Under the pieces are notes generated by a model. It worked only from the letters and a program-made list of their open reading frames with translations. It was not told where the DNA came from and searched no databases. 64,000 bases of DNA from assembly GCA_026225945.1 (NCBI GenBank), contig JAMJFZ010000690.1:186001-250000 (forward strand), given 5' to 3'. The DNA is from Cricetomys ansorgei (lineage: Eukaryota > Chordata > Mammalia > Rodentia > Nesomyidae). Numbering within the stretch: the stretch's first letter is position 1; every line of letters starts with the position of its first letter. The position numbers and the translations under genes are program-made. Below, in pieces: positions 21,950 through 33,599 of this stretch.

Positions 21950-22056
21950 GTTGAAAGGAATGTAAGATGCTGGAGCCACATTGAAAACAGCCTGGAAATT
22001 TCTCAAATATTTTTAAAAAGTTATCATATGAGCCAGCAAGAATACAAGTAGAGGTA
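21950..22056 (+). repeat. Ancient L1 (L1M-type) ORF2/3'UTR, left part
   Basis: 'ggaatgtaagatgctggagcc', 'ttgaaaacagcctggaaat' and 'catatgagccagcaa' follow the old-L1 segment that encodes the end of ORF2 ('...ggaaaacagtctggcagttcctc...accatatgacccagcaattcc'). The element continues at 22361 after a B4 insertion. Confidence 0.75.
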
Positions 22057-22346
22057 TTGGGGTGGTAGCTCAGTAATAACACTTGCTGCAAAAGTGTGAG
22101 GACCTGAGTTCAAATCCCCAGCACCCAGGTTAAAAACCAGGCATGGCTGTGTTCATGTAACCCTGCTGAAGCCAGTGCCAGAGACAAGAGTCTTTCTTAC
22201 TGGTCTTAATTACTGCCAACTTAGCTACGTATTGAGTGAGAGACTCTGTCTCAAGGGAACAATGTGGAATCTTCTCTGGCCTCCACAAGCATGGGCATCT
22301 ATATACACACATGTGCTCATACAGTAAACAAATAATAATAAGAACA
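22057..22346 (+). repeat. B4 SINE inserted in ancient L1 (plus)
   Basis: ID-like head 'ggtggtagctcagtaa...cctgagttcaaatccccag', B1-like centre 'ccaggcatggctgtgttcatg', 'gagagactctgtctcaa', then a CA-rich and ATA-rich tail. It separates two collinear pieces of one L1. Confidence 0.85.
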
Positions 22347-22360
22347 CATCTAAATATAAT

Positions 22361-22845
22361 TTATACCTGAGAGAAATGAAAACATTTATCTTGGTGTGAG
22401 AAAAATTTATATGTCATAGCCCTATTCATAATATAGCTGAAAAATGACTTCTCAAATACCTGTCTACTGATGAAGGCATAAATAAAATGGAATATAGTCA
22501 GGCAGTGGAATACTATCCTATCATAAAGAGAACAGTCTGCTGATAGGAGCTATGTTATGCTAAAATATAGTATATCATACATTTTTGTATGAAATGTCAA
22601 ATGTAGGTACACTTATAGATACAGAAAGATTAATGCTCACTAGAGCCATGGGTGGAGAGTAGAGAAATATAGACTGACTGCTAGTGGACACAAGATGATT
22701 TCTTTTTCAAAGGAGAGCACTGTTCTAAAATTACATTATGGTAATGGTTGCATCTCTGTGAATATACTAAAAACTACTCAAAGATACACATTATATTAGC
22801 AGATTTTTCTTACATATGAATTATATATCAACTAAGCTCTTTTTT
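22361..22845 (+). repeat. Ancient L1 (L1M-type), 3' part
   Basis: Resumes with 'tacctgagagaaatgaaaac', then 'cctattcataatatagctga', 'caggcagtggaatactatcc', 'tgctagtggacacaagatga', 'ggtaatggttgcatctctgtg', 'aatatactaaaaactactc' and 'aattatatatcaactaa'. All are in the order of the 3' end of mammalian L1M elements. Confidence 0.85.
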
Positions 22846-23404
22846 CAAAAAGTCACCATCAGAGTCAAGTGTGACTAAACATTCACAAAATGCATGTAAT
22901 GCTTCAGTTTTAGAAAAAGATAGCATTTTTTGACCACTCCTCAGAGTGACATTACTGAAGATATTCTAAAAGATAATGTAAGTGTAGTTGTAACTATAGA
23001 ATAGAGGCCAGAATGAGGGACCAAGAGCCAGGATGGAATGTGTGTTTGCAACTCCATCCTTGCCCTTTGCCTGCAGTGGAAGACTAGGCCAGAAGCAAGC
23101 TCACAGAATGTTAGAAGACAATTAGATGTATGTTGTAATGGCTTCTTAAAGACTATCCTGCAAGTACATGGAAATATTATATGATCATCAGTATGTATTA
23201 CAAAATCAAACATATGTGGACTTACTATGTTAATATTGAGACTAAATTAGAAGATTCCTATGGTCCTATTGACTTTGAAAGTGAATGATTGTACATTTAC
23301 TCCATACATATATATACAAATATAAATTGCACCTTTAGGAAATACACATTTCTGATAGTTATATTTTTAGCTTGTGAAGTGTTTTAGTTTACTCATTTTC
23401 CTTG
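22846..23404. other. Unique sequence
   Basis: Nothing recognised. Confidence 0.4.
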
Positions 23405-23550
23405 ACACAACACAGAGTCTCATTATGTAGCTCTGGCTGCTTGGTACTTAGTAGCTCAGAGCAGCCTCAAACTTTTGGCAGTTCTCCTGACTCAGCTTCC
23501 TAAGTGCGAGGATTATAAGTATGTGCCACCATCCTAACTTGAGAAGTGTT
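23405..23550 (-). repeat. B1 SINE (minus)
   Basis: Reversed B1: 'cacagagtctcattatgtag', 'gcagcctcaaacttttggca', 'ttctcctgactcagcttcct', 'gaggattataagtatgtgcc'. Divergent. Confidence 0.75.
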
Positions 23551-23559
23551 ATGTCATTT

Positions 23560-23778
23560 ATCTATGTATTAGAAACAGGCCCGCATGTGATCCAGGCTGA
23601 CCTCAAACTCTTTATGTAGTTGGGGATGACTTTGGACTCCTGATTCTCCTGCCTCTGCCTGCCCAGTGCTAGGATTAGAGGTATGTACAACCATACCAAG
23701 TATATGCTGGGGATGGAAACTCAGGCTTCATACATGATGGGTAAGCATTCTGTTGATTGCAGTATCTCCTACCTTATT
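23560..23778 (-). repeat. B4-type SINE (minus)
   Basis: The reversed B1-like body ('gatccaggctgacctcaaac', 'cctgcctctgcctgcccag') is followed by a reversed ID head ('tgctggggatggaaactcag', 'gatgggtaagcattctgttg'). An ID plus B1 fusion is the B4 arrangement. Confidence 0.7.
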
Positions 23779-26700
23779 TTATTTTAACAAAAGAAAAGGG
23801 ATTTAAGAGAGAGGCATTTAGGAAAATGACAATACACACCAAAGATATGGATGCTGGTTCCTACATTGTGTTTCTAATATTTGAAATTCTCTCCAGATGG
23901 GAAAGGAGGAATGCAAAGCTATAGTTTTAACTACAGAGAAATTTTAAAAGATAGAATGAAATGTCAAATTATGCCATAAAATGTACAGGAATTGTAAACA
24001 CTGTTTGAATAATTCCTAGAAGAGCATTTGAATCAATAAACTAAATAAATTCTTGCTCCTAATTATTAACAGAATTCTTTTCTGGATGGATTTGAAATTC
24101 CAGGCAAATCAAATTTTTACTGAGAACTCATTGTCCTATGTTCTTTTGACTCCAGAGGCTGAGACAAGTTTTAGGACTAATAACATATGGCTATGTGATA
24201 ATAATTCTCAGAGCTCTCCTGAGATAATCTGTTTCTGTAGAAGTAGGAAAAATGCATTTTTTTATTATGCACCAAAATGCATTTAATTAAAAAAAGCCTT
24301 TTAAAGGTTGTGATAGCTGAAGATACAAGAGGCTTTGCAAAGGTAATGCAGAGAATTCCTGTGTGCCATCCATGCAATGTCCACAAATAATGGACTCTGC
24401 CAGTGATATAATCTGTTGTAATCATAGTAGAGTGTCAAAACAGAGAAAGTGGCATCAACACAATGCTATCAAAATTGCAGATTTTCATAGCGGTGATAAT
24501 TTCCTCTCAAAATTGAATACAAACGAGCACAGCATTCCAAGTATCAAGTTACAAAATTCAAAGTGTTTTCAATGAAAAGAGGTTTTTTATTGTTCAATTC
24601 GATTCTTCATTTGAATATTTTTTTCATTTTTAAATATTTTTTTAATTAGAAGCACTGAATGCTAAATAATAGTACATTTTAATAACACAGTTCTATCTAA
24701 AAATACTAATAAGCGCCACTGAAAATATATTACTATTTTTCAAACTCGACATTGCTTTCAAACAATGCTTAGAACATTAAATTAGATCCTCATTGTTTCT
24801 TAGAGTTGGTGGCATTATTAAAAGGTATTCTGCATATTTTGTTTCTATAGTTATGTCTAATCAGTGTGAATTGGTGCTGTACTAAAATACTTCATTAAAA
24901 CTACATATTTGAGATGTAAGTGGATAACAAAGGAGAACTGTCCTAGTTTCCTTTTTCAGGGACAGAAATTGATAGAAAATTGCAATATTAGACAAGATGA
25001 GAAGCCTGGAACAAAATGCATATATCCTGGCTTTAAAACAAAGGAAAGGCCCTTGTCATTGTGTAGTTTTTTTCCCCTGAAGAATCGATTCTGAAAGAGG
25101 TGGGGATCTCATAAATGTCTCTAAAGGCCAGTTTGAAGCACCCAGGGAGTAAGGTTTTCTGCCTGGGCGGGGGAGGGGGGTCTGCTTCCCATGCAGTGTA
25201 AATGGCATGTGTCAAGGGAGAAAGACCTCAGCATAGCAGTGATGGAGCAGGGGCTGCCTGGGCTGCTTTCTTTGTGTCCTGATCATTTACATGTCTTAAA
25301 CACAACAATGTGCTCCCTAGTCAATAGCCCAAGACGCTTTGCCATAGCAACAGTTGCAGAATGTGGCACAGCCTCCATGGTGTCCCTGTGACACAGAGAA
25401 CTTTCATAAAGAACCACTCCTTATGAATATGCTCAGGGGTTTCTTTCTCTTAACTAGTGCCTGTTTCAGATTGCACTGGGCTTAGGTTTAATTTATGGGG
25501 CCCATCTTTCCTCTGTTGCATGAGAAGGGGCTTTGCACAGAAGTTAGAAGAGGCATGGCTGAGGGGTCATAGGGTGTGAATACATACTTGGCGGTGATGG
25601 AAATGGAATTCTTGGGAACATTCTCAGAAAACTATTAACATTGTTCAGGAAATCGTGTAAAACTCAGGAATGTAATATACATCCTGAAGTCATTGTGGAC
25701 TTCCTTGACGGTATGTAATAAATGGCCTTTTCAGTGTTTGCACTTTTTGCTTCTTCCTTTCACATCTCAACATGTGCATCTACCATAGCACACTTCAGAC
25801 TATTAGAAGGAAATGAACTCCACATTCAATGCTTATATCCACTATTCAAAGCACATATGTTATCAAATCTACAATTGAGCACCAAAACTTTCCTCTTCTT
25901 TTCAGGCCATTTTAGCAAGATATAATTTTCCAGGTAAGAAAGTGTCCTCTTCCTCTCCCTCGCCCCTTTATAAAGCATTAGTACTTACTTAAATGCATAA
26001 ATCGAATACAGTTGGTTTGGTAAAAAAAAAAAAATGCTGCTAAAGGCATAGCAGTAAAGAAAAAGAATTTCAGCAATTGCTTGATAACAGTTGATTATAG
26101 TTCATTGTGCATTATACTAAGGAGTTTTACGTTTAGGAAATAATTGAAGCACTGTCTAGTTTATCTGGCTGAAGGGAAAGAAAAGGAAAAATTTAATTTT
26201 GATATGTTTGTGCTTCTGGTATAGCTTCTTTAGCACCTTTGTGACATTGTCCCTTTGCTTTATCTCTACTACCCTTCATTTCTGGCAAGTGGTGATCTCT
26301 TAATATTGGAGCTGCCCATAGTGATAGATGAGACTCTGAACCTGTGCACCTGACTCCATAGTAATCTATAAATTAGTGATGAGCTTGTAACAAAATATCC
26401 TAAGTGTTCCTGCTTCTTGGGGAGCCAAAGACCTCAGGAGTCGTTAGCAACTGGGCTCACCAGTGAAAATACGATTAATTATTTATACACATCAGTAAGT
26501 ATTTGACATTGGTATCATTTCAATAAAGAGATCCTTTGTTTGCATCATTGCTGTGCTGATTTGTTGCTCCCAAGACTCTCAGTTTAGTCACACCCTTGTT
26601 CAGGCCAAGTGGAGATGAATAGTGCGTGATGAATGGTGAGCTTTGGGTATCAAAACTTATGCACATACTGATGTAAAGAAAGTGATGTTGGCTGTTAGTC

Positions 26701-28145
26701 ATATTATAAAGCAGTTGGATGGCATGAAGATAGTGGGTGGCTGAGAATGGGAGGCAGGATGGGTAGAAAAGCAGTTGCCACTTTTTCATTCCAGTATGAT
26801 AAAGACAAACTACATTATTTAGAACTGGGAGAAGTTCGAGGGACTGCTTCCACAAAATGCCAGTGGAGAAATTTCAGTGATACCATCAAGAATGGCTCTC
26901 ATTCTTATGTCTTGGTTACTTTGCCCTCCTCTAAAATGATTTCTTGAGAACAGTGGGATTGATATGTTTCGTTGCAGAATGTTTAGGCCATATATCACAG
27001 GTGTTAAATTTCATATTATGAGAATAAAGAACATCTTATTAGGGTGGCTTGCTTATACATTTAACTACTCAAAGGAAAGGATAAGTCCAGCACTTTTTTT
27101 GGTGAATCTGGGAGTGGGTGAAATAAAAATCTTTATTTTTGTATGTTTTGCAGTTTCCAAGGCTTTTTTTTAAACAGTCAAAAGAGCTGCCATTTGAATG
27201 CTGTGGATTTGGTGGGCTGCTGCTCCACAATGAGGAAATTTCATTAAGCTAAGCCAAAGCTAATTTTGAAGCAGTTCTGAGACATTCCCTATTAAGTGGA
27301 GAGGATTTGATTCCCTATCCTTCCTTTCATGCTTGAAGAATCTCAGAATCCTTGACAAAGCAATGACTGCAATGCTGGCTGCAAGTAAAGGAAGCTTTAT
27401 TCAAGTGGTTACCAGTGTCCCTCAGTTGCCAAAATTGCTATTTTTTTCCTTACAGAATTCATCATTCAGAACTATTAAGGATTTTCCACTTGTTGTTAGA
27501 AGAATAGGTCATAGATCCATAAAGAGGTCTTTCCCCAGTCAGTCTGAGGCTCAGATTGCTTAGTGTTCCATGAGATAGAGAATAAACATGAATAATATTT
27601 AATTTGTATGCACAACTAAAGATTCATAATTTTCTGGACCACACAGAATCTCTGTGCAACTTTGTATGTAATCTTTGCTTTTGTACCAGTTCCAAAAAAC
27701 TCAATGAAGTATGAAGGCATTTGACAATAAAAGTAGCCTATTTAAACCCTGTAGTTTAACCTGTAACCAAAAAGCCAATTTTTCTTAAACATTTAAATAC
27801 ATTTATAAGAATATCCTCTGGTTATCTTTTGAAGTTATATATGTGTTTAGATAAATGACCATATCAGTGCATCGTTCTCCTAAAAAAGGTAAAAAAAAAA
27901 AAAAAAATACAGTTTGAATTGCCTCACAGTAGAAGAAATTAAATCCTACCAGCATACTGTCTGGTGAATATTGGGCAAAATGATAGATGCCCATGTTGTG
28001 GATGAACCAGATTATGACTGTATATTATCCCCATATTTATCATTGGTTCAGTCACTAACAGGAAGGAGTCCCTGAGGGTGAATTAAGCTCAGAAGCAGCT
28101 ATCAACCTATTCACCATTACATATCTGGTTCTTTGTTTCTTTATT
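23779..28145. other. 4.4-kb stretch almost free of repeats
   Basis: No SINE, LINE or LTR recognised, apart from short A/T runs and a G-rich tract at about 25165-25181 (gggcgggggagggggg). No coding exon recognised. It could hold conserved noncoding elements. Confidence 0.45.
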
Positions 28146-28149
28146 ATGG

Positions 28150-28305
28150 TATATGGGGGGTAAGACAGTACAAGTGCCATGGAGTTCATGTGAAAATCAG
28201 AGTACATAGATTCAGTCTTCTCCTTCCACATTTATGTGGGATCTGAGGAGTCAGTTCCTCAGCCTTTTCTCAAAGTACTTTACCCTCTGAGCCATCTTGT
28301 TGGCC
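28150..28305 (-). repeat. B3/B2-type SINE (minus)
   Basis: The reversed body shows 'ttctccttccacatttatgtg', 'gatctgaggagtcagttcc' and 'actttaccctctgagccatc'. The last is the reversed tRNA-derived head. Confidence 0.75.
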
Positions 28306-28399
28306 TTCAAGTCTGGTTCTATCCATCATCCTTATAATATTTTCCTCCTAAATAGTTGTTACAATTTTGAGAGATCCAGCTGCTGTCCTATGAAGCATG

Positions 28400-28471
28400 A
28401 TATGGGTAGGTCATTGTCTTTATTTGGGTTTTATTATATGGGGAGGTCATTGTCTCTATTTGGGTTTTGTT
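28400..28471. repeat. Two-copy 36-bp tandem repeat
   Basis: The unit beginning atatgggtaggtcattgtct is followed at exactly 36 bp by atatggggaggtcattgtct. About 33 of 36 positions match. The unit length is a multiple of 3, but no gene is recognised here. Confidence 0.9.
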
Positions 28472-29538
28472 TGATACAGAACTTGGGATGGCATTTTAAG
28501 AGTTATCTATTAAGGAGTGAAAGACAGGGAAGGGAAGTAATATGTTATCATGGAAATTACTGTACACCCTGAGAAACAATGGAAAATGTACTCCTCAGAG
28601 CTGTTACATCTGAGGAGCAAAGGAACTGGTGTCTCCTTCCACCCACTTTGATTAATCACTGGATGAGGACTACACAGATGTAAAAGCAGGGAGTCAACTT
28701 CTCTAGCACTTCTAGTCAGCTACATGCAAGTAGAGTAGGCTGTAGGTGAAGAGAAAACTCTCTAGTAGAAAGATATAGAACCTAAAGGGATATGGGCATT
28801 AGGTATCTAGAGTTGAAACTGTAAGCAGTCAACTGGATTAGGTAGAGCTCCAGGGGCATCAAACACACTCCATAGTCCCTGTGACAGCCGTGCCAATGTT
28901 CTTCCACCAGAAACAGACATGATTTCTTCATGACTTGTCTTTTAAAAAAATAGCCATGTAATTTTATTGTGTACAGTTTGTCATCTGGTTGAAAGCTCAA
29001 AGACATTCACCCAATCTTTACAGGTCCAGCTCTGTCTCTATCAGAGGATAAACCAGAGAGGCAAGTTTATAGGATTCCAAACCTAAGGAACAGATCAACC
29101 AAGATAAAGCCTGGTCCTTAGTGGAAATTAACTTTGGCTTTCGGCGTAGATATAGCTCTATTTGCAGGAGGAAACCTATACTGACCAGTAAAGAGAGGTA
29201 ACAATAACAGATGGAGATTCACATCATTAAGGTGTTGACATTGAGAAAAGATAGTGAGAACTTGTAAGAGTCCTACCTGAGACCTATGGGCATAAAAAGA
29301 AGCCATGTCCTTTGGCAGTTTGTGAAGACAAAGCTTAAATGGATAAGGAAATGCTATGGAGTTGGAAGAAGAAGCTTGAGACTCAAGAGCATAGTTGAAG
29401 ATACATGAAATTGATGAACAGAGGATATGACACTAGTACACAAAACTATGCTTTCCGTTAAGAATCCTTTTGATTATAAATGGCAAATAAAAAGTCTATT
29501 GCATTGTAGTAGCAAATGGAAATTGTTTTGTGTTTGAT
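28472..29538. other. Unique sequence
   Basis: No gene or repeat recognised. Confidence 0.4.
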
Positions 29539-29610
29539 GTGTATATCAGTTATCCATTGCTATATAACCAGAAATTCTAAAGCTTGTGGCTTGAAACAAT
29601 GTTTGATTCA

Positions 29611-29727
29611 TGCTGGCTCTTATAGTGTATACCTGTCATACTCAAGAGACAGAGGCAGAAGTGCCTTGAATTCCGTGTCAGCCTGGAATAAAGAGACAGA
29701 TCCTGTCTCAAAGAAACAATGTCTCTA
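29611..29727 (+). repeat. B1 SINE nested in old repeat (plus)
   Basis: 'ggctcttatagtgtatacct', 'ctcaagagacagaggcaga', 'cagcctggaataaagagaca', 'gatcctgtctcaaagaaac'. Confidence 0.75.
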
Positions 29728-30002
29728 GTCATGATTCTGTAGGTTAGAAATTAGTTAAATTGAACATGATGACTGTTTTGTTCTTTCCAACAAGGGTCAT
29801 GCATATTTATAGTGAGGTAGCAGGCCACTTGAGAGATGATTTGGTCTCGGATCACCAGAGGTGCTTCCACACAATCTACGTGATCTTAGTTCTGCATAGT
29901 CATTCATCTTCCAGCTGACTACCCTGGCCTACTTCATATGTTCATGGAAAGGCTCTGGATGACACCAGAGTTAGCTCCAAAACAAAACCACTGACACTTT
30001 GT

Positions 30003-30122
30003 TCTGTTTTACTTGAAACAGAGTCTAGCTATGTAGCCAAGGCTGGCCTCCACCTCGTAATCTGCCTGTCTCCTCTTTCTGAGTACCAAAATTATTAGTA
30101 TATGTCACCATGCCCAGCAAGA
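30003..30122 (-). repeat. B1 SINE nested in old repeat (minus)
   Basis: 'aaacagagtctagctatgtag', 'aaggctggcctccacctcgt', 'ctgcctgtctcctctttctg' and 'tatgtcaccatgcccagc' give a reversed B1. Confidence 0.8.
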
Positions 30123-30250
30123 AGTAATATTTTTAAGCCTGTATTTATTTAACCTTTGCCAATGTCTCATTGGCCAATAGAAGTCATACGGACAAACTGA
30201 GATGACTGATTTTTGAAATGTCTTATAGGAAGGCTGCTGAATCATATACA

Positions 30251-31635
30251 CAACCATAATAAAATGACTTCTCTGCTATCGTGTTTTCTTCTCTTGTATC
30301 CGGGGACTTCAATGTCTTGAACCACTTGGCCAGTAGCTCTTGGTTTCTTTTAGGTCCTAGGTTACATCCTTACTCTATCTTAAGCTGAGAGAAGAGAGTT
30401 TTTGTTGCTTTTTCCCTTTCTCCATTAAGCCCAATTGGGAAAATCTTGAGAATGAAGCTGTTTGGCCTGGCTTTTATGTTGGGGAATGAAGATGAACAAC
30501 TCATATTCAACCCATATGATGAGAAGGGGTGGAGGGACGTCCCTCTAGTGTTTCCTGTGTCCTTTGCTTCATTCCCATGTGTCTTAGATTCCATCTTTTC
30601 TTGTTCTAGTTTTCTCTTCCATGTGCTTTATTTTCTGTACAACATACTGACAAATGCTACTTGAAAAGTAAATTTGAGCTCTTACATATGCATTCTCCTA
30701 CCTTCCAATCTGAAGGAAAGTTTATATAAGCATAAAATTCTATAGCATTTGCCTCAATTTTAGTTTTAGACTTTTATTTCCTTTTAAATAGATTCAATTC
30801 TCACATTTTTTTTATTTAAAGGAATCTATTCCAATATTTGGAAAAGAACCATATGAGTCAGTTCACATATACTTTTGTCACCTTTTCTGTCCTCTCTTTG
30901 TACAATATGTCCCCTCTTCCTATTTCTGTTTATTTTGTGGGGGAGCTAGCTTGAAGAGAGAACTAAAGAGATATTTAATCTGCATATACCAGTGCATGTG
31001 ATTTTCTTTGCTATAAAGGCAATTGTTCTGCTATGTATGCAATGTTTTGTTTGTTTGCCGCTAGAGAATTAAAGTGAGTCAGAGAAACATCCAGGCCTTA
31101 GTTGCACTTAGAGAAGGGCAGACAGAGCACATATAAAAGTCATACAATCATGCTACCTTGTGGCACTTCACTTGAAATGGCCAGGGATCTAAATTTATTG
31201 AGTACGTAGTGTGGTCAGACACATACGAAAAGAGGGAAATATTTAAATTTCCTTAGTGATTTTCCCCTTCAGTATTGAGAATGGAACCCCAGACTTTGCA
31301 CATGATAGGCAACTGCCCTTCCACTTAGCTGCCACTCCTCCCACCCAGGAATTTATTATGGAAACATTACTGTTCTCATTTGTCGAGGAGTGGATTTTAT
31401 GTCATATATTATGGACCTATCAAATATTATGGAACAAGCTTCTAATCCAGGTCAGTTATATTCTGTCACCAAGGTTTTCCCCCACCTCCCAGGTGTTTCC
31501 TTAGGAAAGTATATTGCATGAATTGAGAGATTTGACTATTGGTCTCTTTACAGGTCTTCTATCAGTTCTCATATGAACTACAAATTATACTTTGCCCAAG
31601 TTCTCCTAGTATACAGTATTCTATTTCCCCCCACA
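30251..31635. other. Unique sequence
   Basis: About 1.4 kb with no recognised repeat. A short segment at about 31270-31340 ('ggaaccccagactttgcaca') resembles a reversed ID-type head but is too short to call. Confidence 0.4.
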
Positions 31636-31639
31636 AGCC

Positions 31640-31812
31640 ATATATTCTAAGATGTTATAGAATTTTGTAGTTGCTTTTTCTGCAATTTTTTCTTTTATCT
31701 TTTTCTCCTGCTATGGAGGCACATTGAAAGGAGAAATTTTGTCTATTTTATTTTCTCATGTGTCCTGAATTTCTAGACTGTACCTAGTGCATAGCAAGTA
31801 CTTAATAAATAT
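31640..31812 (+). repeat. L2 LINE 3' end (plus)
   Basis: Ends 'acctagtgcatagcaagtac...ttaataaatatttatcc', the typical L2 3' terminus ('cctagcacagtgcctggcacatagtaggcgctcaataaatatttg'). Upstream, '...gaaaggagaaattttgtcta' fits 'gagggcagggaccgtgtct'. Confidence 0.7.
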
Positions 31813-31837
31813 TTATCCTTTAAAATGAAAAAATACA

Positions 31838-31985
31838 TCTATTTATTTTTTCTCTTTACCCATGTACTTGCCACATTATGCATCTGAAAGTCAGAAGACA
31901 ACATAATAGAATCAGTCTCTCCTTCTACCATATGAGTCCCAGGGATTGAACTCAAGTTGTTCTGGATTGACATCACAATTTGGGT
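31838..31985 (-). repeat. B3-type SINE, truncated (minus)
   Basis: 'gaaagtcagaagacaacata', 'cagtctctccttctaccat' and 'tcccagggattgaactcaag' correspond to the reversed B3 body. The head is degraded. Confidence 0.65.
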
Positions 31986-32216
31986 GGAGTCTTCTTTTGC
32001 ACATGCTCCTATTGTTACCATTTGTCTGTGTCCTTGTTCTCAGCTGCACTGGGAGTTTTGGTAGTTTTCTACATTGTCACATGTTTAGTGCCCTGCCAGT
32101 CCTGACATGTGCAGGAACTTCATAACTTGTTCTTTTAATAAATAATGACTAGGAATAGGCAGAGGCTAATGCAGTTGGGAGGGAAATTTCTTTTTTAGGA
32201 CAATTGTGTTTTCTCA

Positions 32217-32390
32217 CTAGGCATGGTAGCATGGGCAGCATTTGGAAAATGGAGGCAAGAGCATCATGAGCTCAAAGCCAACCTGACTAACATAGTGAGA
32301 TCCTATTTCAAGTAACCAAGGATGACTTGCTTAGTGTGCACAAGCCCTAGGTTTGATCCTGGTCACTGCCTCTCACAAAATGCTTTCTCT
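32217..32390 (+). repeat. B1-like SINE followed by ID-like segment (plus)
   Basis: 'ctaggcatggtagcatggg', 'gagctcaaagccaacctgac', 'gtgagatcctatttcaag', then 'ggatgacttgcttagtgtgc' and 'ctaggtttgatcctggtcac', an ID-like B-box region. This order (B1 then ID) is the reverse of B4, so it may be two insertions. Confidence 0.6.
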
Positions 32391-32394
32391 AGTA

Positions 32395-32960
32395 TTTAAA
32401 TTCTCAAGGTCGAGGAAGTACATTAATGAATTTATTATATAAAATAAGACCAAATTATTTTTCTTACTGTCATATTGACATTTATTTATAACTATAACTT
32501 TATTAATTCTGTATATAGATACCCAAGTTAAATATTCCTTTGACCTAGTTTGAAATTACATCCTTGCCAGAGCTATCTTTGCCATGAATAATCTTTTATT
32601 CCTTCTTTAATTTTCTATATAAAACATAGCTTTCATAAACATTTGCTGCATGAACATCGAAATAATACATAGATTCTTTTCTTACTTAAATAAAGTGCTT
32701 AGCAGGATCAAATTAAATAATACAAAATTTTTACAAATTAACTTTTTCAGTCCTATAAATCAAAGCCTTGAAAGGTATTGCTGGGAAACATTTCATATTC
32801 ACTCTTGGAAAATAGTTCACCAAAAGGCGTTAAAATTTATCAACATTTAAAAACCTCTATCAGCAAAATAGTCAAGTTTGCTATGTTTTCCAATTTAAAG
32901 GATTTTCTTGAAAATTTCACTTTTTAGTATTTAACCATTTGATTTCCTTTATTAGAAAAA
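32395..32960. other. Unique AT-rich sequence
   Basis: Nothing recognised. Confidence 0.4.
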
Positions 32961-32963
32961 TAT

Positions 32964-33165
32964 GGGCTCTGGAGAAATGGCTCAGCAGTAAGGAACACTG
33001 GCTGCTCTTCCAGAGGACCTGGGTCCATTTCCCAGCACCCATATGGCAGCTCACAATTGTCTCTAACTCCTGTTACAGGTGATCCAACACCCTCACACTG
33101 ACATACATACAGGCAAAACACCAATGTACGTACAATTAAAAATAAAATATTTTAAAAAAGAAAAA
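32964..33165 (+). repeat. B2/B3 SINE (plus)
   Basis: Complete: 'gggctctggagaaatggctc', 'ctggctgctcttccagagga', 'ggtccatttcccagcaccca', 'atggcagctcacaattgtct', 'caggtgatccaacaccctc', then 'caggcaaaacaccaatgtac' and an A/AATAAA-rich tail. tRNA-derived, with A and B boxes still discernible. Weak flanking similarity (agaaaaatat / agaaaaacat) may be the target-site duplication. Confidence 0.9.
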
Positions 33166-33598
33166 CATTATTTTCCTTTTCTTTAAAAGCACAGGTTTTT
33201 TATTTTGACCTTTTTCTTATTAGAGTAGAATAGGCTTTATACACAGTGATCCAGAGCAAATATTCTAAGAAGCACTAATAATGGCCATTATATCTTGGTG
33301 AAAACTCGTTGCTACACAAGAGTTGATTTATAAGTCAGGAGGCAGGAATGAAAAATAAGATATAGATCATGCAGCTTGGTTATCTAAGGGATCTTGCAGT
33401 CTAAACTAGTCTTAATTAAGCTTGCATTTTATTTAGGCACTTACACATTTTAAGGATAACACAGAAACATAAGAAATTGGCAAGTATTTGTGATACAAAT
33501 TAAAGGTTGTGAGAATAACCTATCTGTGTAGAGCGTAGGAACTTATGAGAAAGTATGTGGAGCCAGGCTGAAGCAGAAAGCTGAGGACCAAAAAGCAT
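33166..33598. other. Unique sequence
   Basis: Nothing recognised. Confidence 0.4.
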
Positions 33599-33599
33599 T

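Larger units (their letters stand above)
29540..30250 (-). repeat. Ancient LTR-like repeat split by two B1 insertions
   Basis: The start 'gtatatcagttatccattgc...agcttgtggcttgaaacaat' matches a common old mammalian LTR-like repeat ('gtatcagttatctattgctg...cttagtggcttaaaacaac'). Further parts at 29740-29990 and 30125-30250 ('tcattggccaatagaagtcat') fit its continuation ('ctattggttagaagcaagtca'-like). MaLR/ERVL class is an inference. Confidence 0.5.

Noticed and set aside
32964..33040. tRNA-like A/B-box sequence considered as a tRNA gene
   Set aside because: It is the head of a B2/B3 SINE with the typical SINE body and A-rich tail.
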